A stretch of 64,000 nt of DNA, from the NCBI RefSeq assembly GCF_900142175.1, contig NZ_FQZX01000001.1:1612001-1676000 (forward strand), written 5' to 3'. Shown in pieces: positions 46,782-56,900 of this stretch. Position numbers and translations under genes: made by a program. This DNA is from Maribacter aquivivus (lineage in GTDB: Bacteria; Bacteroidota; Bacteroidia; Flavobacteriales; Flavobacteriaceae). The notes below the pieces were generated by a model. It did not search any database and had not been told where the DNA came from. It was given only the letters and a program-made list of their open reading frames with translations. Position 1 is the first letter of the stretch. Each line of letters starts with the position of its first letter.

Positions 46782-47303
46782 TTATTTTCTGGTAGCGTAA
46801 ACAATATAATACCTTGGTGTAAATAAACGTAAAAAAGGTCTGAAGCCTATTTTTTTTACTGGATGGGCCCATTTCTTAGAATCTTGAATTTCCCATCCGG
46901 CTTTTTCTAATAGCCAATCAAATTGCCAATCTTCAAATTCATGATAATGCCTGTCCCACTTATCTATTTTGCTTCTGTATGCGGGCGAAAACCACAATTT
47001 TAGAGGTATGCTCGCAACTAACTTAGTAGCTTTGGTATTTGAAAGTAAATTTAGCGGAGCTAAAAGATGTTCAAATATCTCGAAAGCAGTAATGACATCT
47101 GCATCTGTATTCGTTACCGTGCTATAATCGATATCTAAATCTTCACCTTGGGTATTCATTACCGAATAACCATCTTCTACCATGATTTTGGTAAACGGAT
47201 TTTTTACACCCAAATCTAATATAGATTCGTTGGCGTTTATATGTTTACGTAAAAAATGAAGTGTGTGTTCGTAACGTTTGTTTGGAAAACTGTTTTCGTA
47301 CAT
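46782..47303 (-). CDS. Class I SAM-dependent methyltransferase-like protein
   Basis: A 173-residue Rossmann-fold protein. Motif I is atypical: ESILDLGVKNPFTK in place of DxGxGxG. A post-I acidic residue (GEDLDIDY) and an aromatic-rich region (AFEIFEHLLAP, WDRHYHEFEDWQFDWLLEKAGW) match SAM-dependent methyltransferases. The HEFEDWQ pattern is family-typical for small Bacteroidota methyltransferases, but the substrate is unknown. It sits between KASIII (2-bp gap) and the glycosyltransferase (15 bp), so the three are probably translated together. Confidence 0.75.
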   Translation of the reverse strand: MYENSFPNKRYEHTLHFLRKHINANESILDLGVKNPFTKIMVEDGYSVMNTQGEDLDIDYSTVTNTDADVITAFEIFEHLLAPLNLLSNTKATKLVASIPLKLWFSPAYRSKIDKWDRHYHEFEDWQFDWLLEKAGWEIQDSKKWAHPVKKIGFRPFLRLFTPRYYIVYATRK

Positions 47304-47305
47304 GT

Positions 47306-48364
47306 TTAGATTCTGTATACCATTGCATTGACGTTCATTCCGGCGCCAACACTAGCAAAGATAACAACATCTCCCTTTTTAATTTCCTGATTTTCTAATT
47401 TACCGTGCTTTACAAGGTCAAATAAAGTGGGTATGGTGGCAACAGAACTATTACCTAGCTTTGAAATACTCATAGGCATAATACCTTCGGGCATTTCTTT
47501 ACCATATATTTTGTAGAAACGTTTTACTATTGCCTCATCCATTTTTTCATTTGCTTGGTGAATAAATATCTTTTTCACCTCATCAATCTTAATACCGCTG
47601 TTATCTAAGCATGACGCCATAGCAGATGGTACATTAGTTACCGCAAATTCATAAATTTTCCTACCCAGCATTTTAATGTAGTAAGCCTTTTTCTGGTCCT
47701 CTTTGTTGTAAGATTCTCCAAAGAAAAGAAAGTTGGCTTCATCGTTTGCATAAGTTGCAGATTCGTGCCCTAATATTTCACCGCCATCAGTAGAGCTTTC
47801 TAAAATTGCAGCACCTGCACCATCAGAATATATCATAGCATCGCGATCATTATCGTCAACAATTCTTGATAAAGTCTCAGCACCAATAACCAAGCATTTT
47901 TTGGCAATACCACTTTTAATGAATGCATTGGCTTGAATCATACCTTCAAGCCAACCTGGGCAGCCAAAGATTAAATCGTAAGCAACACATCTCGGATTCT
48001 TTATCTGTAATTGGTGTTTTACTCTAGTGGCTAAACTTGGTAATGTATCGCCTTGTATATACCCTTCTTTTAAGTCTCCAAAATTATGGGCAACAATAAT
48101 GTAGTCTAATGTTTCTTTGTCTATGTTAGCATTTTTAATTGCCTTTTCAGCAGCGAAGAAAGCTAAGTTAGATGTGGTGTATTCTTTGGGAGCATATCGT
48201 CTTTCTTCAATACCGGTTATGGCTTTAAATTTCTCTATAATAACCTCATTATCATGTTTGAAAGAAGTACCGTCTAAATTTAAAAAACTATGGTTATTAA
48301 AATCTGCGTTAGAAATTTTTAAATCAGGAATATAGCTTCCTGTTCCCGTAATTGATATGCTCAT
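47306..48364 (-). CDS. 3-oxoacyl-ACP synthase III-like ketosynthase (FabH-like family)
   Basis: I use the ATG at 48364 (MSISITGTGSYIPD), because the family starts there; an upstream ATG adds nine residues. The 352-residue thiolase-fold enzyme has the full Cys-His-Asn triad: Cys135 (IFGCPGWLEG), His269 (IFIHQANEKM) and Asn305 (LGNSSVATIP). It has the FabH C-terminal GAGMNVNAMVYRI. The sequence around Cys (YDLIFGCPGW instead of the usual NAACAGF) sets it apart from housekeeping FabH, so it may make a special lipid or polyketide starter. It heads the cluster with a methyltransferase and a glycosyltransferase. Confidence 0.88.
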   Translation of the reverse strand: MSISITGTGSYIPDLKISNADFNNHSFLNLDGTSFKHDNEVIIEKFKAITGIEERRYAPKEYTTSNLAFFAAEKAIKNANIDKETLDYIIVAHNFGDLKEGYIQGDTLPSLATRVKHQLQIKNPRCVAYDLIFGCPGWLEGMIQANAFIKSGIAKKCLVIGAETLSRIVDDNDRDAMIYSDGAGAAILESSTDGGEILGHESATYANDEANFLFFGESYNKEDQKKAYYIKMLGRKIYEFAVTNVPSAMASCLDNSGIKIDEVKKIFIHQANEKMDEAIVKRFYKIYGKEMPEGIMPMSISKLGNSSVATIPTLFDLVKHGKLENQEIKKGDVVIFASVGAGMNVNAMVYRI

Positions 48365-48474
48365 TTTAATTTTTTGAATTGTGCCCGACAATTTAAGTAA
48401 ATTATAAAAATATTATATGCATGCATAGTAAATTTTACGATGGTCAATGCACATTTCTTAAAATAGGGCGGATT

Positions 48475-48504
48475 AAAAAAGCCTTTTCGAATTGTCGAAA
48501 AGGC
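48475..48504 (-). terminator. Terminator of gcvP
   Basis: GCCTTTTCGA (48481-48490) pairs with TCGAAAAGGC (48495-48504) around ATTG. On the minus strand it is followed by a six-T run. It lies just past the gcvP stop. Confidence 0.85.
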
Positions 48505-48527
48505 TTGGTAGTATGGCTTTAGAGCTG

Positions 48528-51380
48528 TTATTCAGTTTCCATGTACGCCTCAATTGGTGCGCATGTGCAAATTAAATTACGGTCTCCATATGCATCGTCA
48601 ACTCTACGTACCGAAGGCCAAAATTTATTTTCGGCAATGTATGGTAACGGGAAAGTTGCTTTTTGTCTTGAGTATGGAAATTGCCAATTATCTGTAGTAG
48701 CCATTTCTAAAGTATGAGGAGCATTTTTAAGAACGTTGTTTGGCTCATCAGTATTAGATTCGTCTATTTCCGCTCTAATAGAAGTCATTGCTTCGCAGAA
48801 CCTGTCTAACTCGGCTAAATTTTCACTTTCGGTAGGCTCAATCATCACTGTTCCTGCAACAGGGAAGGATACCGTTGGGGCGTGAAATCCGTAATCCATT
48901 AATCGCTTTGCAATATCGGTTACCTCAATGCCATTTTTCTTGAATGGTCTGCAGTCCAATATCATTTCATGAGCTGCTCGCCCTTTTTCACCTGTATATA
49001 ATACATCAAACTTACCTTCAAGCTTATGTTTGATATAATTGGCATTAAGAATAGCAATTTTTGTTGATTGGGTAAGACCGTGCTCACCTAACATTTTAAT
49101 GTATCCGTAAGAAATAAGGCAAACCAATGAACTTCCCCATGGTGCTGCAGAAATTGCAGTAATAGCATCTTTACCGCCAGTAGTTATTACCGGGTTGCTT
49201 GGTAAAAATGGAACTAATTGCGGAGCAACGCAGATTGGACCAACACCAGGTCCGCCACCACCATGTGGTATTGCAAAAGTTTTGTGAAGGTTCAAGTGAC
49301 AAACATCAGCACCAATGGTTGCTGGGTTTGTTAAGCCAACTTGTGCATTCATGTTGGCGCCATCCATATAGACTTGACCACCATGATCATGAATTAATTT
49401 TGTAATCTGCTTAATTGACGATTCAAAAACACCATGTGTAGATGGGTATGTTACCATCAACGCAGCTAAGTTTTCTGAATGTAATTTTGCTTTCTCTTCA
49501 AGGTCTGCAACATCAATATTTCCTTTCTCATCTGTCTTAGTTACTACAACTTTCATACCTGCCATTACAGCAGAAGCCGGATTTGTACCATGTGCAGATG
49601 AAGGAATTAAGCATATGTTTCTGTGAGATTCTCCTCTAGATTCATGATAGGCTCTAATAACCATCAACCCTGCATATTCACCTTGTGCACCAGAATTTGG
49701 TTGCAATGAAGTGTCTGCAAAACCAGTAATTACCGAAAGGTCTTTTGCTAGTTCTCTTAGAATGGTTTGGTACCCTTCTGCTTGATCAACTGGTACAAAT
49801 GGGTGAATATTTCCCCAGTTAGATGAGCTTAATGGCAACATTTCACTAGCTGCATTTAATTTCATGGTACAGCTACCCAAAGAAATCATACTATGATTTA
49901 GAGCTAAATCTTTACGTTCCAATTTTTTAATGTAACGCATTAATTCAGTCTCTGAATGATATGAATTAAACACCTTGTTCTCCATGAAAGAACTGCTACG
50001 CTGAATGTTGCTTGGTATTGAAGTTGAGCTTAATAAACTTGTGACTTCTGCAGCAGACTTACCAAGAGCCTCAGCGAATATGTATATAATCTGATTGAGA
50101 TCGTTTAGCGAAGTAGCTTCATTAACTGCGATTGATATAGTGTCATTATCTACGTAGAAGAAATTAACTTCATTTGCTTCTGCAATTGGGCGTACTTTTT
50201 TAGCATCAGCTTTGATGGTTATAGTATCGAAATAAGCCGAGTTAATTTGGTATAGACCCAAATTTTCAAGAGCATCAACTAACGTAACTGCGGTGGCATG
50301 AATTTTTGAGGCTATGTATTTTAGGCCTTTTGGACCGTGATACACTCCGTACATTCCTGCCATTACGGCCAATAATACCTGCGCAGTACAAATGTTAGAT
50401 GTTGCTTTGTCTCTTTTAATATGTTGTTCCCTAGTCTGCAAAGCCATTCTTAAGGCAGGCTTGCCATCTGTATCTTTAGTTACACCGATTATCCTGCCTG
50501 GGATATTTCTTTTGAATTCTTCTTTTGTAGCAAAGAAAGCAGCGTGAGGACCACCATAGCCCAACGGAATTCCGAAACGCTGTGTAGTGCCAACAACTAC
50601 GTCAACACCAAAATCTCCAGGAGGAGTCAATAGTACTAAACTCATGATATCTGCAGCTACAGCTATTTTTATGTCATTTTCCTTTGCTTTAGCTACAAAA
50701 CCTGCATAATCATATACTTGTCCGTATTTGCCAGGATATTGCAATAAAGCACCATAAAAATCTGTACGGAAGTCGAATTCTTCATGGTTACCGATTACCA
50801 ATTCAATACCTAAAGGAGTCGAGCGGGTTTTTAAAAGTGATAGGGTTTGCGGTAGAATCTCTTCTGATACAAAGAATTTTACAATGTTGTTCTTTTTTTG
50901 ATCACGGCTTCTTACATCAAAAAGCATTGTCATTGCTTCTGCAGCAGCTGTACTTTCATCTAAAAGCGAAGCATTTGCAAGTTTCATTCCTGTTAAATCT
51001 GAAACTATGGTTTGAAAGTTTAATAAAGCTTCTAATCTACCTTGTGCAATTTCAGCTTGATATGGAGTGTAAGCAGTATACCAACCCGGATTTTCAAGAA
51101 TGTTTCTTTTAATCACTGACGGTATTAAACTTTCGTGATATCCTAAACCAATATAAGTTCTGAAAACTTTATTTTTTTTAGATAACGCTTCTGTGTGTGC
51201 AAGAAACTTATGCTCACTCATTGGTGGATCTAATTTTAGGGGCTCTTTAAGGCGAATATGTTCTGGTATGGTCTCAAAAATAAGCTGTTCCAGATTTTCA
51301 ACACCTACCGTGTTGAACATGGTATTTAAATCTTCATCCCTTATGCCGATATGGCGTAATGCAAACACGTCAGTCTTCAT
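48528..51380 (-). CDS. gcvP: Glycine dehydrogenase (decarboxylating), P-protein of the glycine cleavage system
   Basis: A 950-residue PLP enzyme of the single-chain P-protein type, which decarboxylates glycine and passes the aminomethyl group to the H-protein lipoate. The PLP Lys is Lys700 in HLNLHKTFAIPHGGGGPG. Other motifs: FDVRSRDQ, GYGGPHAAFFATK (N-terminal half), GVTKDTDGKPALRMALQTREQHI, PNSGAQGEYAG and SAHGTNPASAVMAG. Normal length. No gcvT or gcvH lies nearby, so the system is dispersed. It is monocistronic and ends at a terminator. Confidence 0.97.
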   Translation of the reverse strand: MKTDVFALRHIGIRDEDLNTMFNTVGVENLEQLIFETIPEHIRLKEPLKLDPPMSEHKFLAHTEALSKKNKVFRTYIGLGYHESLIPSVIKRNILENPGWYTAYTPYQAEIAQGRLEALLNFQTIVSDLTGMKLANASLLDESTAAAEAMTMLFDVRSRDQKKNNIVKFFVSEEILPQTLSLLKTRSTPLGIELVIGNHEEFDFRTDFYGALLQYPGKYGQVYDYAGFVAKAKENDIKIAVAADIMSLVLLTPPGDFGVDVVVGTTQRFGIPLGYGGPHAAFFATKEEFKRNIPGRIIGVTKDTDGKPALRMALQTREQHIKRDKATSNICTAQVLLAVMAGMYGVYHGPKGLKYIASKIHATAVTLVDALENLGLYQINSAYFDTITIKADAKKVRPIAEANEVNFFYVDNDTISIAVNEATSLNDLNQIIYIFAEALGKSAAEVTSLLSSTSIPSNIQRSSSFMENKVFNSYHSETELMRYIKKLERKDLALNHSMISLGSCTMKLNAASEMLPLSSSNWGNIHPFVPVDQAEGYQTILRELAKDLSVITGFADTSLQPNSGAQGEYAGLMVIRAYHESRGESHRNICLIPSSAHGTNPASAVMAGMKVVVTKTDEKGNIDVADLEEKAKLHSENLAALMVTYPSTHGVFESSIKQITKLIHDHGGQVYMDGANMNAQVGLTNPATIGADVCHLNLHKTFAIPHGGGGPGVGPICVAPQLVPFLPSNPVITTGGKDAITAISAAPWGSSLVCLISYGYIKMLGEHGLTQSTKIAILNANYIKHKLEGKFDVLYTGEKGRAAHEMILDCRPFKKNGIEVTDIAKRLMDYGFHAPTVSFPVAGTVMIEPTESENLAELDRFCEAMTSIRAEIDESNTDEPNNVLKNAPHTLEMATTDNWQFPYSRQKATFPLPYIAENKFWPSVRRVDDAYGDRNLICTCAPIEAYMETE

Positions 51381-51497
51381 AGATACTATTGTTATATAAT
51401 GTGTAAAATTACCACTTTTATGTGTTTAAATTAGTGCTGTAAGCTGTTGATATCTTGAAAGTTTTTAACCAAAACAAAAGGTTATAAACACTTTAAC

Positions 51498-51505
51498 TAC
51501 TTTTG
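51498..51505 (+). promoter_or_regulatory. Candidate -7 element very close to a start codon
   Basis: TACTTTTG fits TAnnTTTG and ends 4 bp before the ATG at 51510. A transcript from it would begin at or next to the start codon (leaderless). No TTG is seen at the standard spacing, so the call is weak. Confidence 0.35.
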
Positions 51506-51509
51506 TTTA

Positions 51510-52343
51510 ATGACCATAATCAAAAAGATTTTTGATTTTTATCTTGATGCTAGTATTCATGTCGCATTGGCGATATTTAGCTTGGTTCATGTTACTGCGC
51601 TTACTTTAAACATAAATGTGCCTTTAGAACTCTATTTTTTTATTTTTTTCGGTTCTATTAGCTGTTATAATTTTGTAAAATTTGGTGTAGAGGCAGAGAA
51701 GTATGTTCTTGTTGCCAACACGTATCATAAAAACATTCAATTTTTTAGTTTTGGATGTTTGCTTGTTGCAGGATATCAGTTGTTTTTTTTATCGGAAAGA
51801 GTATTTATAGGTCTATTTATACTAGCAGCGATTACAGGACTTTATGCATTGCCTGTTTTACCAAAGAATAAAAATTTTAGAAGTTTTAGCGGTTTAAAAA
51901 TTTTAATCGTCGCAGCAGTTTGGGCAGGGGCTACAGTGATATTACCTGCTATTTCTGTTTTGGAAGATATTTCTTGGAATGTAAAAGTTGAGGCACTACA
52001 GCGCTTTCTTTTTGTACTTATACTTTTAGTGCCTTTCGAAATCAGAGATTTGAAATATGATAGTGCAACTCTAAAAACTCTGCCACAAAGAGTAGGAGTG
52101 AAGGGAGCAAAAATAATAGGGTATAGTTGGACGATACTTTTTTATGCTGCCACTTTCTTGAAAACAGATTTAGATACCGCACACATTATCGTGAAGACAA
52201 TTCTATTCTTAGTATTAATGCTAATGATATTTAAGACAAAATTAGACCAACAAAAATACTTTTCATCTTTTTGGGTAGAAGCAATTCCGTTATTTTGGTG
52301 GCTACTTTTTGTTATAGATAAGAAATATTTTATTTTGCTTTAG
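51510..52343 (+). CDS. UbiA-like polytopic membrane protein with partial prenyltransferase motif
   Basis: A 277-residue membrane protein with 7-8 hydrophobic helices. EIRDLKYDSATLKTLPQRVG (about 182-201) matches the second Asp-rich motif of UbiA prenyltransferases (D..xD followed by KTLP..G). The first motif, NDxxDxxxD, is missing: the matching area reads SCYNFVKFGVEAEKY. It may be a degenerate UbiA homologue rather than an active prenyltransferase. Its 3' end overlaps the convergent zinc-protein gene by 14 bp. Its promoter may lie directly at the start (51498-51505). Confidence 0.75.
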   Translation: MTIIKKIFDFYLDASIHVALAIFSLVHVTALTLNINVPLELYFFIFFGSISCYNFVKFGVEAEKYVLVANTYHKNIQFFSFGCLLVAGYQLFFLSERVFIGLFILAAITGLYALPVLPKNKNFRSFSGLKILIVAAVWAGATVILPAISVLEDISWNVKVEALQRFLFVLILLVPFEIRDLKYDSATLKTLPQRVGVKGAKIIGYSWTILFYAATFLKTDLDTAHIIVKTILFLVLMLMIFKTKLDQQKYFSSFWVEAIPLFWWLLFVIDKKYFILL

Positions 52344-52560
52344 AAAAGGTTTCTTTCATTTTTTTCTTTTCTTCCTCGGACAGTACAGCGAGTCTAGCTT
52401 GATTGCAAAGCGAGGTTAACTTAGTATTGTCTTTACTGTGCTTTGCACAGGTTTTACATATAAGTAAATGAAATTTTAATTTTATTTTATCCCAACCAGA
52501 AGCTTCTTCGTATTGAGCTTTATCGCAAATATTTGCTGCCTTTTCACATGAAATCATCAT
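52330..52560 (-). CDS. Small zinc-binding anti-sigma-like protein (ZAS motif, no membrane helix)
   Basis: I use the ATG at 52560 (MMISCEKAANICDKAQ), 2 bp after the sigma-factor stop, giving 76 residues. It has a ZAS-like pattern: Cys5/Cys12, then His31, Cys35 and Cys38 (FHLLICKTCAKHS, HxxxCxxC). Proteins of this type bind ECF sigma factors. It is directly after the sigma gene, as is usual for cognate anti-sigma factors, but it lacks any membrane helix. It would therefore act in the cytoplasm, possibly as a redox- or zinc-responsive partner. That role is inference. Confidence 0.7.
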   Translation of the reverse strand: MMISCEKAANICDKAQYEEASGWDKIKLKFHLLICKTCAKHSKDNTKLTSLCNQARLAVLSEEEKKKMKETFSKAK

Positions 52561-52562
52561 AA

Positions 52563-53117
52563 CTAAAACCAATTTTGATTTAAACAACCCATTAAGCCAG
52601 TTCTGGCCCTATGTATCATTACCCAAAGATTAGACGCATTAATTCCTAAAGCATTACAAATATCTTCTGTTTCCATTCCTTCAATAGTTTTCATAGTAAA
52701 AACTTGAGCTTGCTTTTTAGGTAACTTAGAAATGCAATTTTGAATGGCAAGACCTAATTCTTCGTTTTCAAGAGCGTCATTTTCAAAATTACTATTAGGG
52801 TCGGCAATGCGTTCTTCTAGCCAATCACCTTCAGCATCGGTCTGTGAACTATAGCTCATACGTACTTCTGCTTTTCCCTTTTTGGAATTAATTTTGCGAT
52901 AGTGGTCAATGACCTTACGTTTTAGAATTGCAATTAGCCATGTTCGCTCTGCCGCATCACCTTTAAAGTTTTTAGCAGATTTAAGTCCCGCTATAAAAGT
53001 GTCCTGTACAAGGTCTTTTGCAATTTCGGCATCGCTTACTCTAGTTACGGCGTAGTTAAATAGATAATCTGCGTAGAGATCAACCCACTTATCAGGATTT
53101 AGATTGTTTATTTCCAT
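52563..53117 (-). CDS. ECF-type RNA polymerase sigma factor
   Basis: A 184-residue sigma-70 family protein. Region 2 (about 15-85) contains DLVQDTFIAGLKSAKNFKGD and RTWLIAILKRKVIDHYR. Region 4 (about 125-175) contains LPKKQAQVFTMKTIEGMETEDICNALGINASNLWVMIHRAR, a helix-turn-helix that reads the -35 region. It directs polymerase to a specific regulon, unknown here. The small zinc protein follows by 2 bp. TACTTTTG on the minus strand (53141-53134) may be its own -7. Confidence 0.93.
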   Translation of the reverse strand: MEINNLNPDKWVDLYADYLFNYAVTRVSDAEIAKDLVQDTFIAGLKSAKNFKGDAAERTWLIAILKRKVIDHYRKINSKKGKAEVRMSYSSQTDAEGDWLEERIADPNSNFENDALENEELGLAIQNCISKLPKKQAQVFTMKTIEGMETEDICNALGINASNLWVMIHRARTGLMGCLNQNWF

Positions 53118-53189
53118 TTTTTATTCTGCACTTCAAAAGTAATTTAATTTTGGCTATTATGTTTACTTTTGGGTCTAAACGACTTTATC

Positions 53190-53540
53190 ATGAGAAATAT
53201 ACTATTTTTTCTGCTGCTTCTTGTTACTCAGTTTGCTATAAGTCAAATAGAATCAAAGCCGATTTCTGAGTTTATTGGTTTTGATGAATCTGCAGAAGTA
53301 TTGTTAGATGTGAGAACACCGGCAGAGTTTGAGGCTGGTTGTATTAACGGAGCAGTTAATATTAATTGGCTATCAGATGAATTCAATCAGCAAATAAAAG
53401 GTGTGGATAAAAACAAAAAGATATTTGTTTATTGTAAAATGGGAGGAAGAAGTTTAAAATCTCAAGAAAGGTTAGCAGAACTTGGTTTTAAGAATGTAGT
53501 AAATTTAGAGGGCGGTTATGATGCTTATTCTAGTAAATAG
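53190..53540 (+). CDS. Periplasmic rhodanese-like protein
   Basis: I use the ATG at 53190, which starts a signal peptide (MRNILFFLLLLVTQFAISQ), giving 116 residues. The mature part is one rhodanese domain with VLLDVRTPAEFEAGCINGAVNI and the active Cys82 in VYCKMGGRSLKSQERL. The loop CKMGGRS fits the common single-domain type that carries persulfide sulfur. Its role and partner are unknown. TACTTTTG at 53164-53171 may be its -7, leaving a short leader. It is divergent from the sigma gene. Confidence 0.9.
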   Translation: MRNILFFLLLLVTQFAISQIESKPISEFIGFDESAEVLLDVRTPAEFEAGCINGAVNINWLSDEFNQQIKGVDKNKKIFVYCKMGGRSLKSQERLAELGFKNVVNLEGGYDAYSSK

Positions 53541-53566
53541 TAAAGCGCAAATTTATTTTTAGGCGT

Positions 53567-53965
53567 TTATAATTCTGCAAGAATTTTGGTTAATTGGTTG
53601 TCTCTTATTGGTTTGACGATATAGTCAGATACTTCTTTTATCTTTTTTGTCTTTTCAAAATCTACCAAATCTACAGATGATGAAAGAATATATACGGTTA
53701 TTTTTTTGGTGGCTTTTGATATTAACTTAATGTATTCATCCATAAACTTGTACCCGTCCATTACTGGCATATTTACATCTAAAAAAATAACATCTGGTAA
53801 TATGATATTATTGTCAATATTTTTATTAAAAAAGTTCATTGCTTCTGCTCCATCAGTAAATGGCATGATGTTACTGACAGATTTGTGAGCCTGTAGCGTG
53901 TGAAGTATAGTGTATTGAAATACTTCGTCATCATCTATTACGCAAACTTGAATATTATTGTCCAT
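53567..53965 (-). CDS. Stand-alone response regulator receiver
   Basis: A 132-residue receiver domain with no output domain. It has the acidic pocket IDDDE, phosphoacceptor Asp63 in FLDVNMPVMDG, and a Lys in IVKPI. It starts 5 bp after the PAS kinase stop on the same strand, so it is the likely receiver partner. CheY-like or Rcp1-like receivers of this kind often act through protein contact. Whether it passes the signal to another kinase or regulator is unknown. Confidence 0.93.
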   Translation of the reverse strand: MDNNIQVCVIDDDEVFQYTILHTLQAHKSVSNIMPFTDGAEAMNFFNKNIDNNIILPDVIFLDVNMPVMDGYKFMDEYIKLISKATKKITVYILSSSVDLVDFEKTKKIKEVSDYIVKPIRDNQLTKILAEL

Positions 53966-53970
53966 CTTTT

Positions 53971-56900
53971 TTAATTTAAAATGATAAAAAATGTTGTGCC
54001 GACGTCAACTTTACTTTTTGCCGAAATCGAACCGCCCATTGCTACTATTTGAGCTTTGGTCAAAAATAAACCAATGCCTTTTGCATCCGGGTGTTTGTGG
54101 AATACTTTGTTAAGTCCAAATAATTTATGACCATTACTTTTCATATCTATTCCTAGCCCATTATCTTCAAATTCTAATGTTATTCTTCCATTAACGGTAT
54201 TTGAGGTAATGGAGATTTCTGGTACTCTATCTTCGGATCTGTATTTCAATGAATTACTTACTAAATTAAGAAAAATACTTTCTAAATAGATAGGATTGTA
54301 TCTTACATTTTGCGCTTTAGAAAAATCACATCTTATATTGGCATTACTTTTTATTAACTCGGCAGCTAATATTTCTTTGGTTTTTAACAGCGTCTGCTCA
54401 AAACAAAGTTCTTGAGTGATCTCAACAGCTGAGTTTTTTATTGATATTGTTTCTATTAGGGCGTTAAGTGTTTCTGTCAAATGGTCTATTACAATTTCAA
54501 ACTTTTCAAAAATTTCTATTTTTTTGCTCTCATTTTCAGTGCTTTTATATAGACCTAATAGTGCATTAAGGTTGCTTACTGGGGATCTTAAATTATGTGA
54601 TGTAATGTGATTAAATTCAGCAAGTTGCTTATTTTTTGAAGTTAAGTTTATCGTTGATTTTTCTAAACTTCTGTTGGTGTCCATTATTTTTTGATGTGCT
54701 TCTATCTGTTCAGTGATGTCTTGACTTGATCCTATCAATTCTATAACATTACCTTCTTTATCAAGTATGACCTCGCCAATTAATTTAATGGTTTTAATTG
54801 AATTGTCATTTTTTACGATTCTGTGATGAAATTTATCGAACTTTTTTGTTTCAATTATTCTTTGACTTATATCAATTACCTTTTCGCGATCGGCAGGGTG
54901 TACTCTTTTTAAATAGGTTTTAAAATCTGGTTTTGCTCCTGGTTCAAAATCTAAAATCTTCAATAAATTTTCGGATTTCTCCATAACATCTTGTATGATG
55001 TCCCATTTCCAATAACCAATACTAGAGAGCTGTTCGGCGAAAGTTAAAAGTTGGTTTTTTTCTATTAAATCTTGTTCTCTTTTAATACGATCTGTTACGT
55101 CTTGTGCTGTGCCAATTAATTCAATCATTTGGCCATTGCTGTCCTTAACTACTTCGGCCATTAGCTCTAAGGATCGAATTGAGTCGTCATTCAAAACAAT
55201 TCGGTATGATAAAAGAGATTCGCTCTTTTGTGTAGCTACTATATGTTCTATATGCTCAACGACCTTTTCAGAATCTTCTGGATGTATTCTTGATAAGAAT
55301 AAATCCATATCAATTGGTACGCCTAATTCAAGATCATAGAGTTTATAAAGATTGTCTGACCATTTTGATATGCCTGTATGTGGGTTCCACTGCCAAGATC
55401 CCATCGAAGCCATTTCTTCGGTAAAAGAAAGTAGGTGGTTTTTTTCTTGAAGTAATTGTTCTGTTTCGACGATATGTGTAATGTCTTGGGTGGTGCCTAA
55501 TAATTCAATATTTCCATGTTCGTCTTTAGAAATTTCCCGTCTAACTTCTAAGGTTTTAATTTCATTATTGTTTACTATAATCCGATATGTAGACCTTGGC
55601 ACTTCTATGCCATTTAGTAAGTTTTTGATTACTTCTTTTACCTTTTCTTTATCTGGTGTGTATATCATAGATATAGCCTTGTCTATGTTTACATCTGAAC
55701 CCAGTTCAAATCCATAAATTTTATATAGACTATCAGACCATTTAAAAATGTTTTTACTCGGTTTCCATACCCACATACCTAACATGGCCATTTGCTCTGC
55801 AAGGTTTAATTGCCTGTTTATTTCAAGTAATTCTAGTTCCTTCTTTTTGTTTTCTGTAATATCTTGACATGTTCCAGACATTTCTAAAACTTCACCTTTA
55901 CTGTTTAGGGTGATTTTACCGACAGATTTTATGATTTTAATACTGCCATCATCTAGTTGAATTCTATACGTGGATTCCAGAAACTCTCCAGTTTTCATCG
56001 CTGTTTCGAGGTTTGCGACTACAGTTTTTTTGTCTTCTTTATGTATGTAGTTAATATAAGTTTCGAAAGTTAAAGGTTCCCGTTTATCGTGACCATAAAT
56101 AGCATGTAAATTATCGGACCAAAAAACCTCGTTGGTGGTTGTGTTCCATTGCCAATAACCAATCATTGCCATCTTTTCTGCAACGTTTAATTGTTGGTTT
56201 TTTTTAGATAATTCTAGTTCTCTTGATTCGTTATCTGTAACATCTAAGCATGTGCCCAGTAATTCTTGTGAACCATCATTTCTATTTATGGTGACTTTGC
56301 CCAAAATTTGTATGAATCGTATAGTATTGTCGCTAAGAACGATTCTATGGGTGAAATCGTAAAATTTATGGTCAATAATTGATTGGTCTATTTTTTCTTT
56401 TACAAATGCTTTGTCATCTGAGTGAATTTTATTGAAATAAGTACTAAAAGATAATTTGTCGGTTTTTGGTTGTTCGAACATTTGATAAAGGTTGTCTGAC
56501 CAAAAAACATCATCGGTTTCGGGTTTATATCTCCAATAACCCATTGTGGTAAGATGCTCAGCGAAATTAAGTAGCTGGTTTTTTTCTATTAATTCGTGTT
56601 CGATTTTTATTCTATCGGTAATGTCGCGAGCGGTTCCAATTAAAACCTTGTCATTATTTATTCTATTTGATACAACATCTGCCGTAATCTCTAAGGTTCG
56701 AATACTTTTATCTCTTGTAATTAGACGGTGACTAAAAGTTTTCTTTATTCCCGTATTTTTTACCGACTGTAATGCTTTGTCTACGTGTGGTTTATCTTTG
56801 GGGTGTATTCGAGCATAAAGAACTTCGAAACTGATGGGTTCACCATATTCAAAATCTGTTATTTTGTAAAGATTGTCTGACCATTTAAATGCACCTGTTT

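Noticed and set aside
48392..51509. Glycine riboswitch near gcvP
   Set aside because: The short upstream region (51381-51509) has no paired aptamer-like structure that I can support.
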